From positions 200,174 through 264,173 of the forward strand of contig NW_005200793.1 of NCBI RefSeq assembly GCF_000372725.1: a stretch of DNA of 64,000 nt, given 5' to 3'. The notes under the pieces were generated by a model. It was not told the origin of the DNA and ran no database searches. It was given only the letters and a program-made list of their open reading frames with translations. Positions 10,001 through 18,553 of the stretch are shown one piece after another; the stretch's first letter is position 1; each line of letters opens with the position of its first letter. The position numbers and the translations under genes are program-made. Source of the stretch: Emiliania huxleyi CCMP1516. Its lineage: Eukaryota > Haptophyta > Isochrysidales > Noelaerhabdaceae.

Positions 10001-12146
10001 TCGCCGTGGGCCGTCCCGCCACCACCTCCTGCACGTGCTTCTTGAAGGCCTCGACGCACTCGGCGTGGCCCTTCTCCTTGGCCCACTGCAGCGCTGTCTT
10101 GCCGTCCGTGGTGCGCGCCGCCGTGTCTGCGCCCGCCCGCAGCAAGCGTCGCACGAGAGCGGGGTGGTTGAGGTAGGCGGCGGCCATCAGCGCGGTGAAG
10201 CCGTTGCTGTTCTGCAGGTTGACATCAGCGCCGCGCCGTATCAGCAAGTCGACCACCCGCTCCTGGCCTTTGCCGGCGGCGGCCATCAGCGCGGTGCCGC
10301 CGTCGCTGTCCTGCAGGTTGATCTCCGCGCCACGCCGCAGCAGCAAGTCAACTAGCCGCACGTGGCCTTGGACGGCGGCGAGCAGCAACAGCGTCACACC
10401 GCTCACCTCGCCTTTCTTGTACGTCGCATTGACCCGCCCACCGCCCTCGAGCCACGCCAGCACCGCCTCCTCCTCGCCTCGACGAGCCGCTGCCACAACC
10501 GCTTTGGGGACTGCCACGCCACCGCCTGACACCGGCTCCGCCGCTGCCGGCGACAGATTACCCGGCCGCACCCGCACGCTCTCGCTGCTGCCCTCGAGCG
10601 CCACCGCGTACCGCCCGCCCTCAAAGCTCTGCGCCACGCCCCGCTGCCCGTTTAGCTCGGGGCGGGAAGAGAGCCCGCCGAGCTCGACGCGCTGGCCGAG
10701 CAGCGGCCCGTCCACAGCTGCCGCTGCGGCGCCCGAGGAAGCGCCGCCCGCCCCTGCCCGGCCGTCTGCAGCCACCGCCGCCTCAGCCAAGACCTTGACG
10801 CACTCGGCGTGGCCCTTCCTCTTGGCAACCTGTAGCGCCGTCATGCCCTGCGTGGTGCGCGCCGCTGCGTCTGCGCCCGCCTGCAGCAAGCGCCGCACGA
10901 CGGTGGGGTGACCACCATAGGCGGCGAGCACCAGCGCGGTGCCGCCAGAACTATTCTGCAGGTTGACATCAGCGCCGTGCCGAATCAGCGTCTCGACCAC
11001 CCGTTCATTGCCTTCCTGGGCGGCGGCCATCAGCGCGGTGCCGCCAGCACCCTGCGCGGTGTCGCCGTTGCTGCTCTGCAGGTTGATCTCCGCGCCGTGC
11101 CGCAGCAGCAGCTCGACCACCCGCTCGTGGCCCCACTGGGCGGCAGCCACCAGCGCGGTGTCTCCGTCGCTGTCCTGCAAGTCAATCTCCGCCCCGCGCT
11201 GCAACAGCAACTCGACCACCCGCTCGTGGCCGTACACGGCGGCGCCCGTCAGCAGCGTGAGGCCGCTCACGCCGCCTCTCTCGTACGTCGCGTCGGCCCG
11301 CCCGCCACTATCGAGCCACGCCAGCACCGCCGCCTCCTCGCCTCGCTGAGCAGCTGTCACGACCTCATCGGAGACTTCCACGACACCGCCTGACACCGGG
11401 TCCGCCACCGCCGGCGACAGATTACCCGGCCGCACCCGCACGCTCTCGCCGCCGCCCTCGAGCGCCACAGCGTACCGCCCGCCCTCGAAGCTCTGCGCCA
11501 CGCCCCGCTGCCCGTTTAGCTCGGGGCGGGCAGAAAGCCCACCGAGCACGACGCACTGGCCGAGCAGCGGCGCGTCTTCAGCTGCCGCTGCCGCGCCCGA
11601 GGAAGCGCCGCCCGCCCCTGCTCGGCCCTCGGCCACCGCCTCCGCCGCCTCAGCCAAGACCTTGACGCACTCGGTGTTGCCATGCTCCTTGGCCAGCTGC
11701 AGCGCCGTCTCGCCGCTCGTGGCGCGCGCCGCAGTATTTGCGCCCGCCCGCAGCAAGCGCCGCACGACGGCGGGGTGGTTGAAGAAGGCGGCGTACATCA
11801 GCGCGGTATCGCCGTCGCTGTTCTGCAGGTTGGCCTCAGCGCCGCGCCGCAGCAGCAGATCAACCACCCGCTCGTGGCCTTGGCTGGCGGCGAACGTCAG
11901 CGCGGTGCCGCCCCTGCTGCTCTGTTGGTTGACCTTCGCCCCGTGCCGGAGCAGCAACTCGACCACCCGCTCGTGGCCGTAGTGGGCGGCGCCCATCAGC
12001 AGCGTGGTGCCGCTCACGCCGGCTCTCTCGTACGTCGCGTCGGCTCGCCCGCCGCCCTCGAGCCACTCCAAAAGTGCCTCCTCCTCGCCTCGCTCCGCCG
12101 CCAGAACGGCCTCGTCGAAGCGCCTCGGGGAATCTGCTCTCACCAT
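7083..12146 (-). CDS. Ankyrin-repeat / protein kinase / RING-finger fusion protein with RGG tail
   Basis: Intronless 1,687-aa protein with a true ATG at 12146. Ankyrin repeats occur in four blocks (about residues 1-165, 250-455, 545-700, 755-985). The linkers after blocks one and two each hold a short SH3/KOW-like module around PELNGQRGVAQSFEGGRYAV. An Ala/Glu/Arg-rich, probably coiled stretch (985-1230) precedes a Pelle/IRAK-like kinase domain: glycine loop VGEGGFGRVY (about 1263), Lys1293 in FAVKT, catalytic HRDVSAGN (about 1400) and ADVG (about 1421), where DVG replaces the usual DFG. A C3HC4 RING (about 1565-1605: CDLC ... CGHALYCETC ... CPAC) implies E3 ubiquitin ligase activity. The C-terminus is a run of GGR triplets (about 1635-1680), an RNA/protein-binding type tail. 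A cytoplasmic signalling role combining phosphorylation and ubiquitination is inferred. Confidence 0.9.
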   Translation of the reverse strand: MVRADSPRRFDEAVLAAERGEEEALLEWLEGGGRADATYERAGVSGTTLLMGAAHYGHERVVELLLRHGAKVNQQSSRGGTALTFAASQGHERVVDLLLRRGAEANLQNSDGDTALMYAAFFNHPAVVRRLLRAGANTAARATSGETALQLAKEHGNTECVKVLAEAAEAVAEGRAGAGGASSGAAAAAEDAPLLGQCVVLGGLSARPELNGQRGVAQSFEGGRYAVALEGGGESVRVRPGNLSPAVADPVSGGVVEVSDEVVTAAQRGEEAAVLAWLDSGGRADATYERGGVSGLTLLTGAAVYGHERVVELLLQRGAEIDLQDSDGDTALVAAAQWGHERVVELLLRHGAEINLQSSNGDTAQGAGGTALMAAAQEGNERVVETLIRHGADVNLQNSSGGTALVLAAYGGHPTVVRRLLQAGADAAARTTQGMTALQVAKRKGHAECVKVLAEAAVAADGRAGAGGASSGAAAAAVDGPLLGQRVELGGLSSRPELNGQRGVAQSFEGGRYAVALEGSSESVRVRPGNLSPAAAEPVSGGGVAVPKAVVAAARRGEEEAVLAWLEGGGRVNATYKKGEVSGVTLLLLAAVQGHVRLVDLLLRRGAEINLQDSDGGTALMAAAGKGQERVVDLLIRRGADVNLQNSNGFTALMAAAYLNHPALVRRLLRAGADTAARTTDGKTALQWAKEKGHAECVEAFKKHVQEVVAGRPTATATGGEGAGGASSGGASSAGSRVANPLSPAVAAGRASSGVVAAPDAVVAAAEHGEEEAVLAWLDSGGRADAMYERAGVSGLTLLMSAAHFGHERVVELLRQRGAKVNLQRSDGLTALMHAARNGHERVVELLLRHGAEINLQSSNGDTALMHAARNGHERVVELLLRRGAEVNLQNSRGITALMHAAGQGHERVVDLLTQRGAEVNLQDSEGLTALMYAAFFNHPAVVRRLLRAGADAARTVDGKSALRLAKEKGHAECVRALEEHSSTAAAAEGVTAVAETAEQAAAAAREVAAAAEAAEARDAAEAALREAVEARDAAEAALREAVEACERGDAGLEALRAAINANVDAANDSEALRAARRLRDELAERKTREARALKRQRQKEEKAAAAAARAAERAAEQAEEARAAEEARVAEEADRVVAEAAAARAAEEAEVATRASEEAEARAREEAAREREEARMRAAAEAAAAAEATAEAAAEAAAVEAAVAAVAAAEAAAAEAAAAEAAAAEAAVEAASSVAALAAAALPPTAVLLDELIAATDGFAEARKVGEGGFGRVYRCDALPSLPRVGCGFAVKTALVGVGAQGLAELQSEVRTLSAACHPSLLPLLGACLAPVRACLVYPLCRGGSLEDRLYRAPAPLQRLRMLGFETPPPPLSSAARLRVLRDAAGALQYLHTLSPMILHRDVSAGNILLDERGNGYLADVGLARAAEATAGGNGQVSHLSTQRIFGKPGYMDSIISLDNQASQLTDGFALGITLLVALTGRGAVGLLNACDDALEEPDTAEAIAAADAGWSAAQAEELARLVVGLAYERKKRRMPLAEVLPRLEALVEAAGEVEETAGAEERLCDLCWNAPRSVRFACGHALYCETCAPRVLERDANCPACRQPALPIAATGRLVAAQTTFVHQPPSRTVPQAQPVGATAAVGGRGGRGGRGGRGGRGGRGGRGGRGGRGGRGRPRDEARGAGGS

Positions 12147-12188
12147 GCCCCCCTAGGCGGTTATCACACTTTCCCGCCTTTTGTGGTG

Positions 12189-12542
12189 CTACTCGTAGCG
12201 CCATGTCCATGCCATGTGCGCACGTCCCAGACAGATCAGTCGGAGGTCGTCGAGAGCGTCGAGTCTTTTGAGAACCTTTTTCCATCGCCACTTGATTGCA
12301 TCTTTGCTTCGTTTGGTGGCGGATTCAAACGGCCACTGCTCTGCCACCGTTGGCAACGAGATGCCGTCTCGAACGTGGCGCAGCAGCACGAAGGCATCCA
12401 TCTCCGGACGCCACGGGACGGCGCTGTGCTTCGATCGGCCGGATGCGTGGACGGCCATGAGGCTGCGACGCAGAGCACCGGGAAGAGGTGAAATGTAGTC
12501 CTCTTGCACCACTGGGTCGGACGAGAAGGGACCGCCGTTCAT
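12189..12542 (-). CDS. Small Myb/SANT-like protein
   Basis: A 117-aa reading frame from ATG 12542; an upstream ATG at 12659 would add 39 residues. The segment WRPEMDAFVLLRHV through WRWKKVLKRL resembles a Myb/SANT-like helix-turn-helix, with spaced tryptophans and basic residues near its end, suggesting DNA binding. It lies head-on upstream of the kinase gene on the same strand, 43 bp from its start codon. The composition is more ordinary than the Ala-rich frames around it, which favours real coding. The domain call is by resemblance only. Confidence 0.5.
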   Translation of the reverse strand: MNGGPFSSDPVVQEDYISPLPGALRRSLMAVHASGRSKHSAVPWRPEMDAFVLLRHVRDGISLPTVAEQWPFESATKRSKDAIKWRWKKVLKRLDALDDLRLICLGRAHMAWTWRYE

Positions 12543-12894
12543 GGCAGAGAGCGTAGAGGAGCAACCTGTGCATCGCCAGCACAGAGCCAGAAAGCCGCCT
12601 CGAATCGGTGAGGGGATCGTGGCGGCGATCGCTGTTGCTCTCGCGGCATCTCTGCACATAAACGCACAACCCCGGGCCCCGACGGCTTCTCTCACACCCA
12701 GGGCCGCCGAGTAATTCTTCTTTCCCTGGGAGAGGCGAACGCGAACAACCGCCGCCGGCGGGCGGCGAAGGGGCGCGCCAAGGAGGAGCGCGAGGAGCGC
12801 GCGGAGCTGGCTCCCTTTGGGGAGGATTACGGCTCGGGAGGGCTAAATCGTGCAGAGATCGACTTGTTCGATGACGACGGCCTCTGAGGGGGCC

Positions 12895-13130
12895 GTCTGC
12901 TGTGTCCTTTGTAGTGCCAGAGTCCCGTACCCGGTGTCGTGCCACAGCGTTTTGTTATAAAATTCTTTCCCGTACCCGGTGTCGTGCGAGGCAGCTTTGT
13001 TGTAAAATTCTTTCCCGAGAGAGTTCTTTTGTTGCGCCAGTCCCGTGCCCAGTGTTGTGCGACGGAGTTTCGTTGTAAAACGCGTCACACCAATCCTCGC
13101 TACCCAACGCGGCCAAAGGATATCCACCTT
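12895..13130 (+). repeat. Stacked leader-type repeats (TTGTAAAATTCTTTCCC family)
   Basis: Three successive units contain CCCGTRCCCRGTGT followed by TTGTTRTAAAATTCTTTCCC or TTGTAAAACGCG. The block ends in a segment also found at 22518, 26007 and 40591 (ACACCAATCCTCGCTACCCA). It sits directly upstream of the membrane ankyrin gene, and related units sit upstream of its paralogue at 14355-14450. Confidence 0.75.
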
Positions 13131-13156
13131 GGAGCTTCTGTTTGAAATCCCCAGGA

Positions 13157-13169
13157 AATTCTTTCCCGA
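13157..13169 (+). promoter_or_regulatory. AAATTCTTTCCCG motif upstream of start codon
   Basis: Lies 66 bp before the ATG at 13235. The same motif precedes the paralogue start (14431-14450, 18 bp from ATG), and the AATTCTTTTTTCG variant precedes ankyrin genes at 56055, 51583 and 61217. A promoter or initiator role is inferred only from position. Confidence 0.3.
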
Positions 13170-13234
13170 GCAGAACCCATTTTCTGCTCCCGCATTTGCT
13201 CTCGTCTCGGCTATCTCTCGTCCCTCGCACCCGC

Positions 13235-13963
13235 ATGGCAGACGCCACAGTCGTCGTGCTCGCCCTGGCCACCCTTGGCGTTCTGTACCGCTGGCCGGAC
13301 CTGAGGCCGGTGGCTGCTCGCCTGCTCAGATGGTTCGGAGGCTTCTTCCTCGTGTTGTTTGCCCTGACGATTCTCTGCCGTGCGGACGTCGAAGCATTGC
13401 AAAAAACAAGCCCTCTCTACATCGCTGCCGAAGCCGGTAACCACCCTCGAGTCGTCGAGCTTCTCCAGTACCAGCATATGCGCAGCGACATCGACGTGGG
13501 CTGGCGGAGTGGCCTTGGTATGCTCTGGTCGGTCACGCCGCTGCATGCTGCCGCCGAGAATGGCCACACAGAGGTGGTGGCGGCGCTTCTGAAGGCGGGC
13601 GCCAACCCGAGCACTCCCCTCACGTTTGGCCTCGGCATGCTCGCCTCGGCTACGCCGCTGCATGCTGCTGCCGCGAAAGGCCACACAGAGGTGGTGGCGG
13701 CACTGCTGAAGGCGGGTGTCAACCCAAGCACTCCCTCCACGCTTGGCCTCGGCATGCGCGCCTCGTTCACGCCGCTGCGTGCTGCCGCCGCTGAAGGCCA
13801 CGCAGAGGTGGTGGCGGAGCTGCTGAAGGCGGGCGCCAACCCGAACACTCCCAACACGGGCGGCCTTGGTATGCTCTTCTCGGAAACGCCGCTGCTTGCT
13901 GCCGCCAAGGAAGGCCACACAGAGGTAAAGGCACTGCTGCTGAAGGCTGGTGCGGATGAATAA
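13235..13963 (+). CDS. Membrane-anchored ankyrin-repeat protein
   Basis: A 242-aa protein starting MADATVVVLAL, with two short hydrophobic segments (about residues 4-18 and 35-48) separated by a basic WPDLRPVAARLLRWF stretch, suggesting N-terminal membrane insertion. It continues as ankyrin repeats of about 37 residues: TPLHAAAENGHTEVVAALL repeats four times with an unusual glycine-rich insert (GLGML/GLGMR) in each loop. The first repeat region (LYIAAEAGNHPRVVELL) is more diverged. The ATG at 13235 is chosen because the paralogue at 14468 has the same start and leader sequence. Ankyrin repeats mediate protein binding; the partner is unknown. Confidence 0.8.
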   Translation: MADATVVVLALATLGVLYRWPDLRPVAARLLRWFGGFFLVLFALTILCRADVEALQKTSPLYIAAEAGNHPRVVELLQYQHMRSDIDVGWRSGLGMLWSVTPLHAAAENGHTEVVAALLKAGANPSTPLTFGLGMLASATPLHAAAAKGHTEVVAALLKAGVNPSTPSTLGLGMRASFTPLRAAAAEGHAEVVAELLKAGANPNTPNTGGLGMLFSETPLLAAAKEGHTEVKALLLKAGADE

Positions 13964-14467
13964 GTCGATGAGAAAGGAGTCGCTTGGCCGCACCACTCGA
14001 CGATGCCATCGATGATGTGTAGCCGTGGGAGAGCTGATTGTGTAGCTTGCATGCATGCCTAGATTGGTCTGCTTTGATACCGGATTGACCACGTCTTATC
14101 AGACAACCCCAGGGAGGGATGGGAGGACGGCTCGCCGTATCGGTTCATATTTTTTTTCCTGACGGCTTGTTGGTTGGCTACGTGCGTCGCATGGCGCCCC
14201 GCGCCGCCCGCGCGCCGCGGAGCACGCTCGCTAAAGGCGGCTGCCAAGGCCTCGCGTGGCGCCGCCTCAAAGTTCGAGGCCGCTCCCGTCGAGCGCAAGC
14301 GCCACGACGTGGTCGGCCAGCGCAAGCCGCGCGCGCCAAAGTCGTCCAGCCTTTTGTTGTAAAATTCTTCTTTCCTGTGTTAGTGCCAGTGCGCGCCAGT
14401 CCCGTGTGCCCAGTGTTGTGCGAGTTCGTTGTAAAATTCTTCTTTCCCTGCTGGCCCTCGCACCCGC
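13964..14467. other. Intergenic, with leader-type repeats at its right end
   Basis: No gene seen. From about 14355 it repeats the GTAAAATTCTTCTTTCC / GTGCCAGTGCGCGCCAGTCC leader found before 13235. Confidence 0.6.
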
Positions 14468-14944
14468 ATGGCAGACGCCACAGTCGTCGTGCTCGCCCTG
14501 TCCGCACTTGGCGCACTGTACCGCTGGCCGGACCTGCGGCCGGTGGCTGCTCGCCTGCTCAGATGGTTCAGAGGCTTCTTCCTCGCGTTGTTTGCCCTGG
14601 TGCTTCTAGTATCACTGGTGGGCTGGGTGTGCAGCAGCAGCGCTCAAAAAGAGGCAAAAAACTCGGCAGCTGTTTTGAGTGTCAGCTTTCTCGACGCACC
14701 GTTCTCGTCCCGGCCGGAAAGCTGGCTGGTGGTCGCGCGCGGCGCGTCGGCGCGGCTCCGACTGGTCGGGCACCTCGGCTGGGTCCATCAGCACGAGGCC
14801 CGCCCCGTCGGGCAGCCCCCCGGCGAGCGCATGGGCGGCCGGCGCGAGCGGAGAACGGCGGGCCGAGATCGCGCTGGTTTGGGAGGGAAATCAAAGGCGG
14901 CAAATGGGGGGGTGGAGCCTCGGTACCCTGTGGTGCAGCCGTAG
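14468..14944 (+). pseudogene. Truncated paralogue of the membrane ankyrin gene
   Basis: The first ~45 codons (MADATVVVLALSALGALYRW ...) are near-identical to the gene at 13235, including both hydrophobic segments. No ankyrin repeats follow. After about residue 55 the frame continues into unrelated sequence that is itself a dispersed repeat (14690-14870, related to 17272-17444). It is either a decayed duplicate or a chimeric short membrane protein of 158 aa; the first is more likely. Confidence 0.65.
14690..14870. repeat. Dispersed ~170-bp repeat, copy 1
   Basis: About 90% identical to 17272-17444 (for example both contain GGAAAGCTGGCTGGTGGTCG). On the minus strand both copies keep an open frame reading MDPAEVPDQSE, so a duplicated exon fragment is possible. 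Confidence 0.8.
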
Positions 14945-15559
14945 AGGACGTATGTGGCGAACCTAGGGGGAGACCTCCCTCGCGCGCGCCGCGAGTGCAG
15001 TGGAGGTGGGTGCCGACAGAGTGACGATGTGAGGAGATCGACCGAGATGTTCGTTGCTCGCTAGCTCAAAAAAAGAAGAAAAGGTGGCTGGCTTCGTTCA
15101 TCTTTGGCGCCTAACCGGACTGACTTCGTCCTTTGCCCAAAGGAAGCTGGCCACCAAGGACGCTCGCCACATAAAGGACTCTCGCCCAAAGGACGCTCGC
15201 CGATGTGACACTCTCGTGGCAACCCGCGTCTGGCACGTGGCAGGAGCGACCAGGCGCAACGAGGGGCGACGAGGCGACCAGCAGGCGGGGCCAGCAACCA
15301 GGCGACCAGGTGACAGGGGCTCAGGGGGTGCTCAAGCGGTGTCGAAGGCCAAGCATAGTACTATAATGTAGACATACGATATAGCAAGTTGGAATGCAAC
15401 AAAGCCGTACTCCGTTGGCACTGATTGACATGTGGTCACTCTCTCGCATCTCGCTGTCAGCTTTCTCTCTTCCGCTGTCGACTGCCGTCGGCGGCGTCGC
15501 ACACACCCACTGCGACGTGGCCGCCGTACGAGATGCTCCTGCCCGTGCCGTGGGCCGGT
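14945..15559. other. No gene recognised
   Basis: Contains short direct repeats such as AAGGACKCTCGCC near 15150-15200 and the word TTTGGCGCCTAACCGGACTGACT, which recurs next to the fold-back element at 27712. It may include downstream exons of the minus-strand glycosyltransferase-like gene. Confidence 0.45.
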
Positions 15560-15711
15560 GTATCGTGCAGCGTATGCAGAGTGCCAGTTTGAGTGCAGGG
15601 ATCTGCCACTGTATCGTGCAGCGTATGCAGAGTGCCAGTTTGAGTGCAGGGATCTGCCACTGTATCGTGCAGCGTATGCAGAGTGCCAGTTTTGAGTGCA
15701 GGGATCTGCAT
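15560..15711. repeat. 51-bp tandem repeat, three copies
   Basis: Units begin at 15560, 15611 and 15662. The array abuts the last coding bases of the gene at 15719-16471, placing it in a probable intron or 3' UTR of that gene. Confidence 0.9.
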
Positions 15712-15718
15712 TCAGCAT

Positions 15719-16471
15719 CTAGGGGAACCGTGCCGCGAGCAGCACACGCAGCACGCCCGGCTCGGCCGAGACGGCGCTCGTTTTGAGCTGCGGCACCTTG
15801 AAGCCGAGCGCGGCGTCGAGAGACGCCATGGCGAGCCACGCGGCACTTCCGCGCAACGAGCTGTGCGGGAGGATCTCGCACAGCCGCACGCTCTCGTAGC
15901 ACGCGTCCTCGCACCGCAATGTGCGAGGCGACGTCCGCTCAAAGGTGCACACGCTGCGTATCCGCTCGAGCCCCTCCACCGCATTAGTCCTCGCCAGCGC
16001 GCCCGAGCCGGTCGGCAGCCCCGAAAAGCCGAGTCGGTGCGGCAGCCGTCCCAACGAGAGCAGGTGCCCGAGCGGCAGCATCGTGTCGCGCCAAAAGTCG
16101 CCGTACGAAGGCTCAAAAACGGGCCAGATCATCGTGAGGCCTCCGGCCTCGCCACGCAGTATGGGTGACGGCGGCACCGCTCCGGCGCTCATGTTGTGGA
16201 CGTCGCGCTGGAGGGGGCGCAACTTAAAGCTTTCGATGGGATCACGCATGAAGCGGCGCTCGGCGAGGACTTGGCGCACCTGCGATGACGCGTTCGGCCC
16301 GTACACGTCCAGCCGCCACGGTCGCTTGCGGCATCGAGCGGAGCACGTCGGCTGCGGCGTGGACAGCGTGAGGCACGCATTGTGCAGCATCGAGCACCGC
16401 CACGTGTTGGGCACGTAGGACGGCACCGGGTTCTTGTGGTGCAGCACCAATGGCTGCGTGCGATCGGCCAT
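15719..16471 (-). CDS. Glycosyltransferase family 61-like protein, N-terminal part
   Basis: A 250-codon frame from an ATG in good context (CACCATGGC) at 16471. The segment FEPSYGDFWRDTMLPLGHLL resembles the GT61 motif in which an aromatic/His-rich stretch precedes LLDxLPxLxxL, and the regularly spaced cysteines suggest a lumenal domain. The frame stops soon after VLRVLLAARFP, where a longer family member would continue, and the next sequence is a 51-bp tandem array; the remaining exons probably lie beyond it but were not found. No signal anchor is visible at this start. Activity (transfer of xylose/GlcNAc in Golgi) is inferred from the family and uncertain. Confidence 0.5.
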   Translation of the reverse strand: MADRTQPLVLHHKNPVPSYVPNTWRCSMLHNACLTLSTPQPTCSARCRKRPWRLDVYGPNASSQVRQVLAERRFMRDPIESFKLRPLQRDVHNMSAGAVPPSPILRGEAGGLTMIWPVFEPSYGDFWRDTMLPLGHLLSLGRLPHRLGFSGLPTGSGALARTNAVEGLERIRSVCTFERTSPRTLRCEDACYESVRLCEILPHSSLRGSAAWLAMASLDAALGFKVPQLKTSAVSAEPGVLRVLLAARFP

Positions 16472-17610
16472 GGTGAGTCAGCGTGAGGCTGTGGACGAAG
16501 GAGCACAGCCGCGCTGTGAAGATTCGCCGGGCCTGGAGACAGCACCCCGAAACGATTGGCAGCGCAGCGGGCAACCTATGGCAGCGCGGGCGGGCGCTCT
16601 TACGAGAGCGCCCCACGCAGCCGCCTCAATTCATAGATCGCTTGCAACACTCTACCCTGGTAGCAACACTCTGTGTCTTAGCCGCTAGATGGTGCGGTGG
16701 CAGCTCCGTGCAGCTCCATCGGCTCACTCCGTTCGACTCGGCTCGACTCGGCTCGACTCGGCTCACAAAAAGCACCCGGCCCTGGGATGGCATGGATGGT
16801 GCCAGCGGCCCACCCTACATACACCCACCCACCTCCCCGCGCGGAGCCGCTCCAACGCGACCGGTGCGCCCTGTCTGTGACCAAAAAGCACCAAACTGAG
16901 GACTCTCGCTCTCCCCAAACACCAAACTAACTGCCTCGAAAACTGCCCCTACCTGCTACTACTACGTGTAGTCTACTAGCTAGCTATTAATTAATTAACA
17001 GTAGCTGGGGATGTCAACATTCCTCGTCCGTGCCAGTCTGTTGTGAGAGGGGCTTGTATTATAAATAAATAAAATAAATAAATAAGCTATAAGGATAAAT
17101 ATCAGAATGCCCGGTTTTTGAGATTCGGGCCTCGGCCCTGGTCATCGGGGTGGCGCCAAGCCTCAGCGAGCTGGATCCGGGAAGGGCAAGGGGTCGCGCG
17201 GGCCCTGTCTGCAGCAGCAGTGCTAACTAGAACGACAAAATTCCGGAAGGACCGGAGAGTGTCTACATTCTCGAGGCACCGTTCTCGGCCCGGCCGGAAA
17301 GCTGGCTGGTGGTCGCGCGCGGCGCGTCAGCGCCACTCCGACTGGTCGGGCACCTCGGCTGGGTCCATCGGCAAGAGGCCCGCGCCGTCGGCCAGCCCCG
17401 CGAGCGCATGGGCGGCCGGCGCGAGCGGAGAACGACGGGCCAAGATGGTAATTTCTCGCAGCTGCGAGACAAGTTTTCTCGGAGCGACAGCCTCAAAGAC
17501 AAAAGGGTGGATGGGTGGGGGACGATTGCTGGCGAGCGCCAGCGCGCCCCAGGAACGGTGGGGTGCCCTCGACCGCGCGTCCAAGTCACTTGGGCGGACG
17601 AGCGAGCGGC
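16472..17610. other. Intergenic; includes an AT-rich patch
   Basis: No gene seen. A GCTCGACTCG tandem run lies near 16735-16765, an unusually AT-rich stretch with TAAATAAA repeats at about 16960-17110, and the second copy of the 14690 repeat at 17272-17444. Confidence 0.5.
17272..17444. repeat. Dispersed ~170-bp repeat, copy 2
   Basis: Partner of 14690-14870; see that entry. Confidence 0.8.
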
Positions 17611-17784
17611 ACATGGCCCGACAGAGAGAAATCGGAGTCTGGCGACGAGATCGATAAAAGAAGTGCAGCGTTTCCTCTGAGGTGCCTCAGAGGTGCACTA
17701 CACCTCTGGAGGTGTCCTTCAGAGGTGTACTTCAGGAGCAGAGCTGACGTCAGTCTGTGCGCGCTCCCTCTCTCCTCGTCGAAC
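17611..17784 (+). repeat. Direct duplication, copy 1 (~174 bp)
   Basis: Nearly identical to 17844-18019. It carries the near-palindrome CCTCTGAGGTGCCTCAGAGG and further CAGAGGTG words. The unit keeps an open plus-strand frame, but no domain is recognisable. Confidence 0.92.
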
Positions 17785-17843
17785 TTGGGAACGAGGAGGA
17801 AGAGTTGAAGCGCACTCAAAGTCGCCCTCTGCGCCTTTCCGGC

Positions 17844-18019
17844 ACATGGCCCGTCACAGAGAGAAATCGGAGTCTGGCGACGAGATCGATAAAAGAAGTG
17901 CAGCGTTTCCTCTGAGGTGCCTCAGAGGTGCACTACACCTCTGGAGGTGTCCTTCAGAGGTGTACTTCAGGAGCAGAGCTGACGTCAGTCTGTGCGCGCT
18001 CCCTCTCTCCTCGTCGAAC
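17844..18019 (+). repeat. Direct duplication, copy 2 (~176 bp)
   Basis: Second copy of 17611-17784, separated from it by 59 bp, with a 2-base insertion near its start. Confidence 0.92.
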
Positions 18020-18553
18020 CCACCACCATCCCCTTTCGCCTCCTATCTGTCTTGTGTGTGCCTTGCTGGGGGAACAAACGGCTTCATCGCGAAGCTGCCC
18101 CCAGCAGGCGTCTCTTGACGGGTATCAAAATTCTTCCCTACGAAAGAGGCCAACGGACCCGAGAACGGCTGGTTTGGCACGAAAAACGAGAACCGCGAAG
18201 GGGGGGGGCCGAATAAGTTACATCATAAAGTGCTCCAAGTGCCCCGGAGAACACGCTCTCTCACCTCTGCTCTCTCTTCGTCTTGCGCTACCCAAGCATA
18301 CGCACGGTACAGTACACGAGCGAGCGGCTTTCCGAAACGCAGGCGAGCGGCTTGAGGGAACTAGTCTCCCCTCTCAAGAGGGGGAGCCCGTGGCATGGGC
18401 ACTAAGTCGCCCTCAAACACAAACTCCACAGTGGGCCAGGGAGACTTCCACCTCTAAAAAAGACCGGGACCCCCCACCCGCGCCCGCGCTGAGGCCGCGC
18501 TCGCGCACAAGATCGATGCACACAAGACATTTCGAGAGTCGCACCGTGACCTC
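18020..18553. other. 3' flank of the ankyrin gene
   Basis: No gene seen. It contains at 18390-18418 a 29-bp sequence identical to 20680-20708 on the other side of the ankyrin gene; on the minus strand it would encode FEGDLVPMP at both places. Confidence 0.6.

Noticed and set aside
8353-10355. Long plus-strand reading frames opposite the kinase gene
   Set aside because: They are Ala/Ser/Arg-rich shadows created by the GC-rich third positions of the real minus-strand gene and contain no domain.
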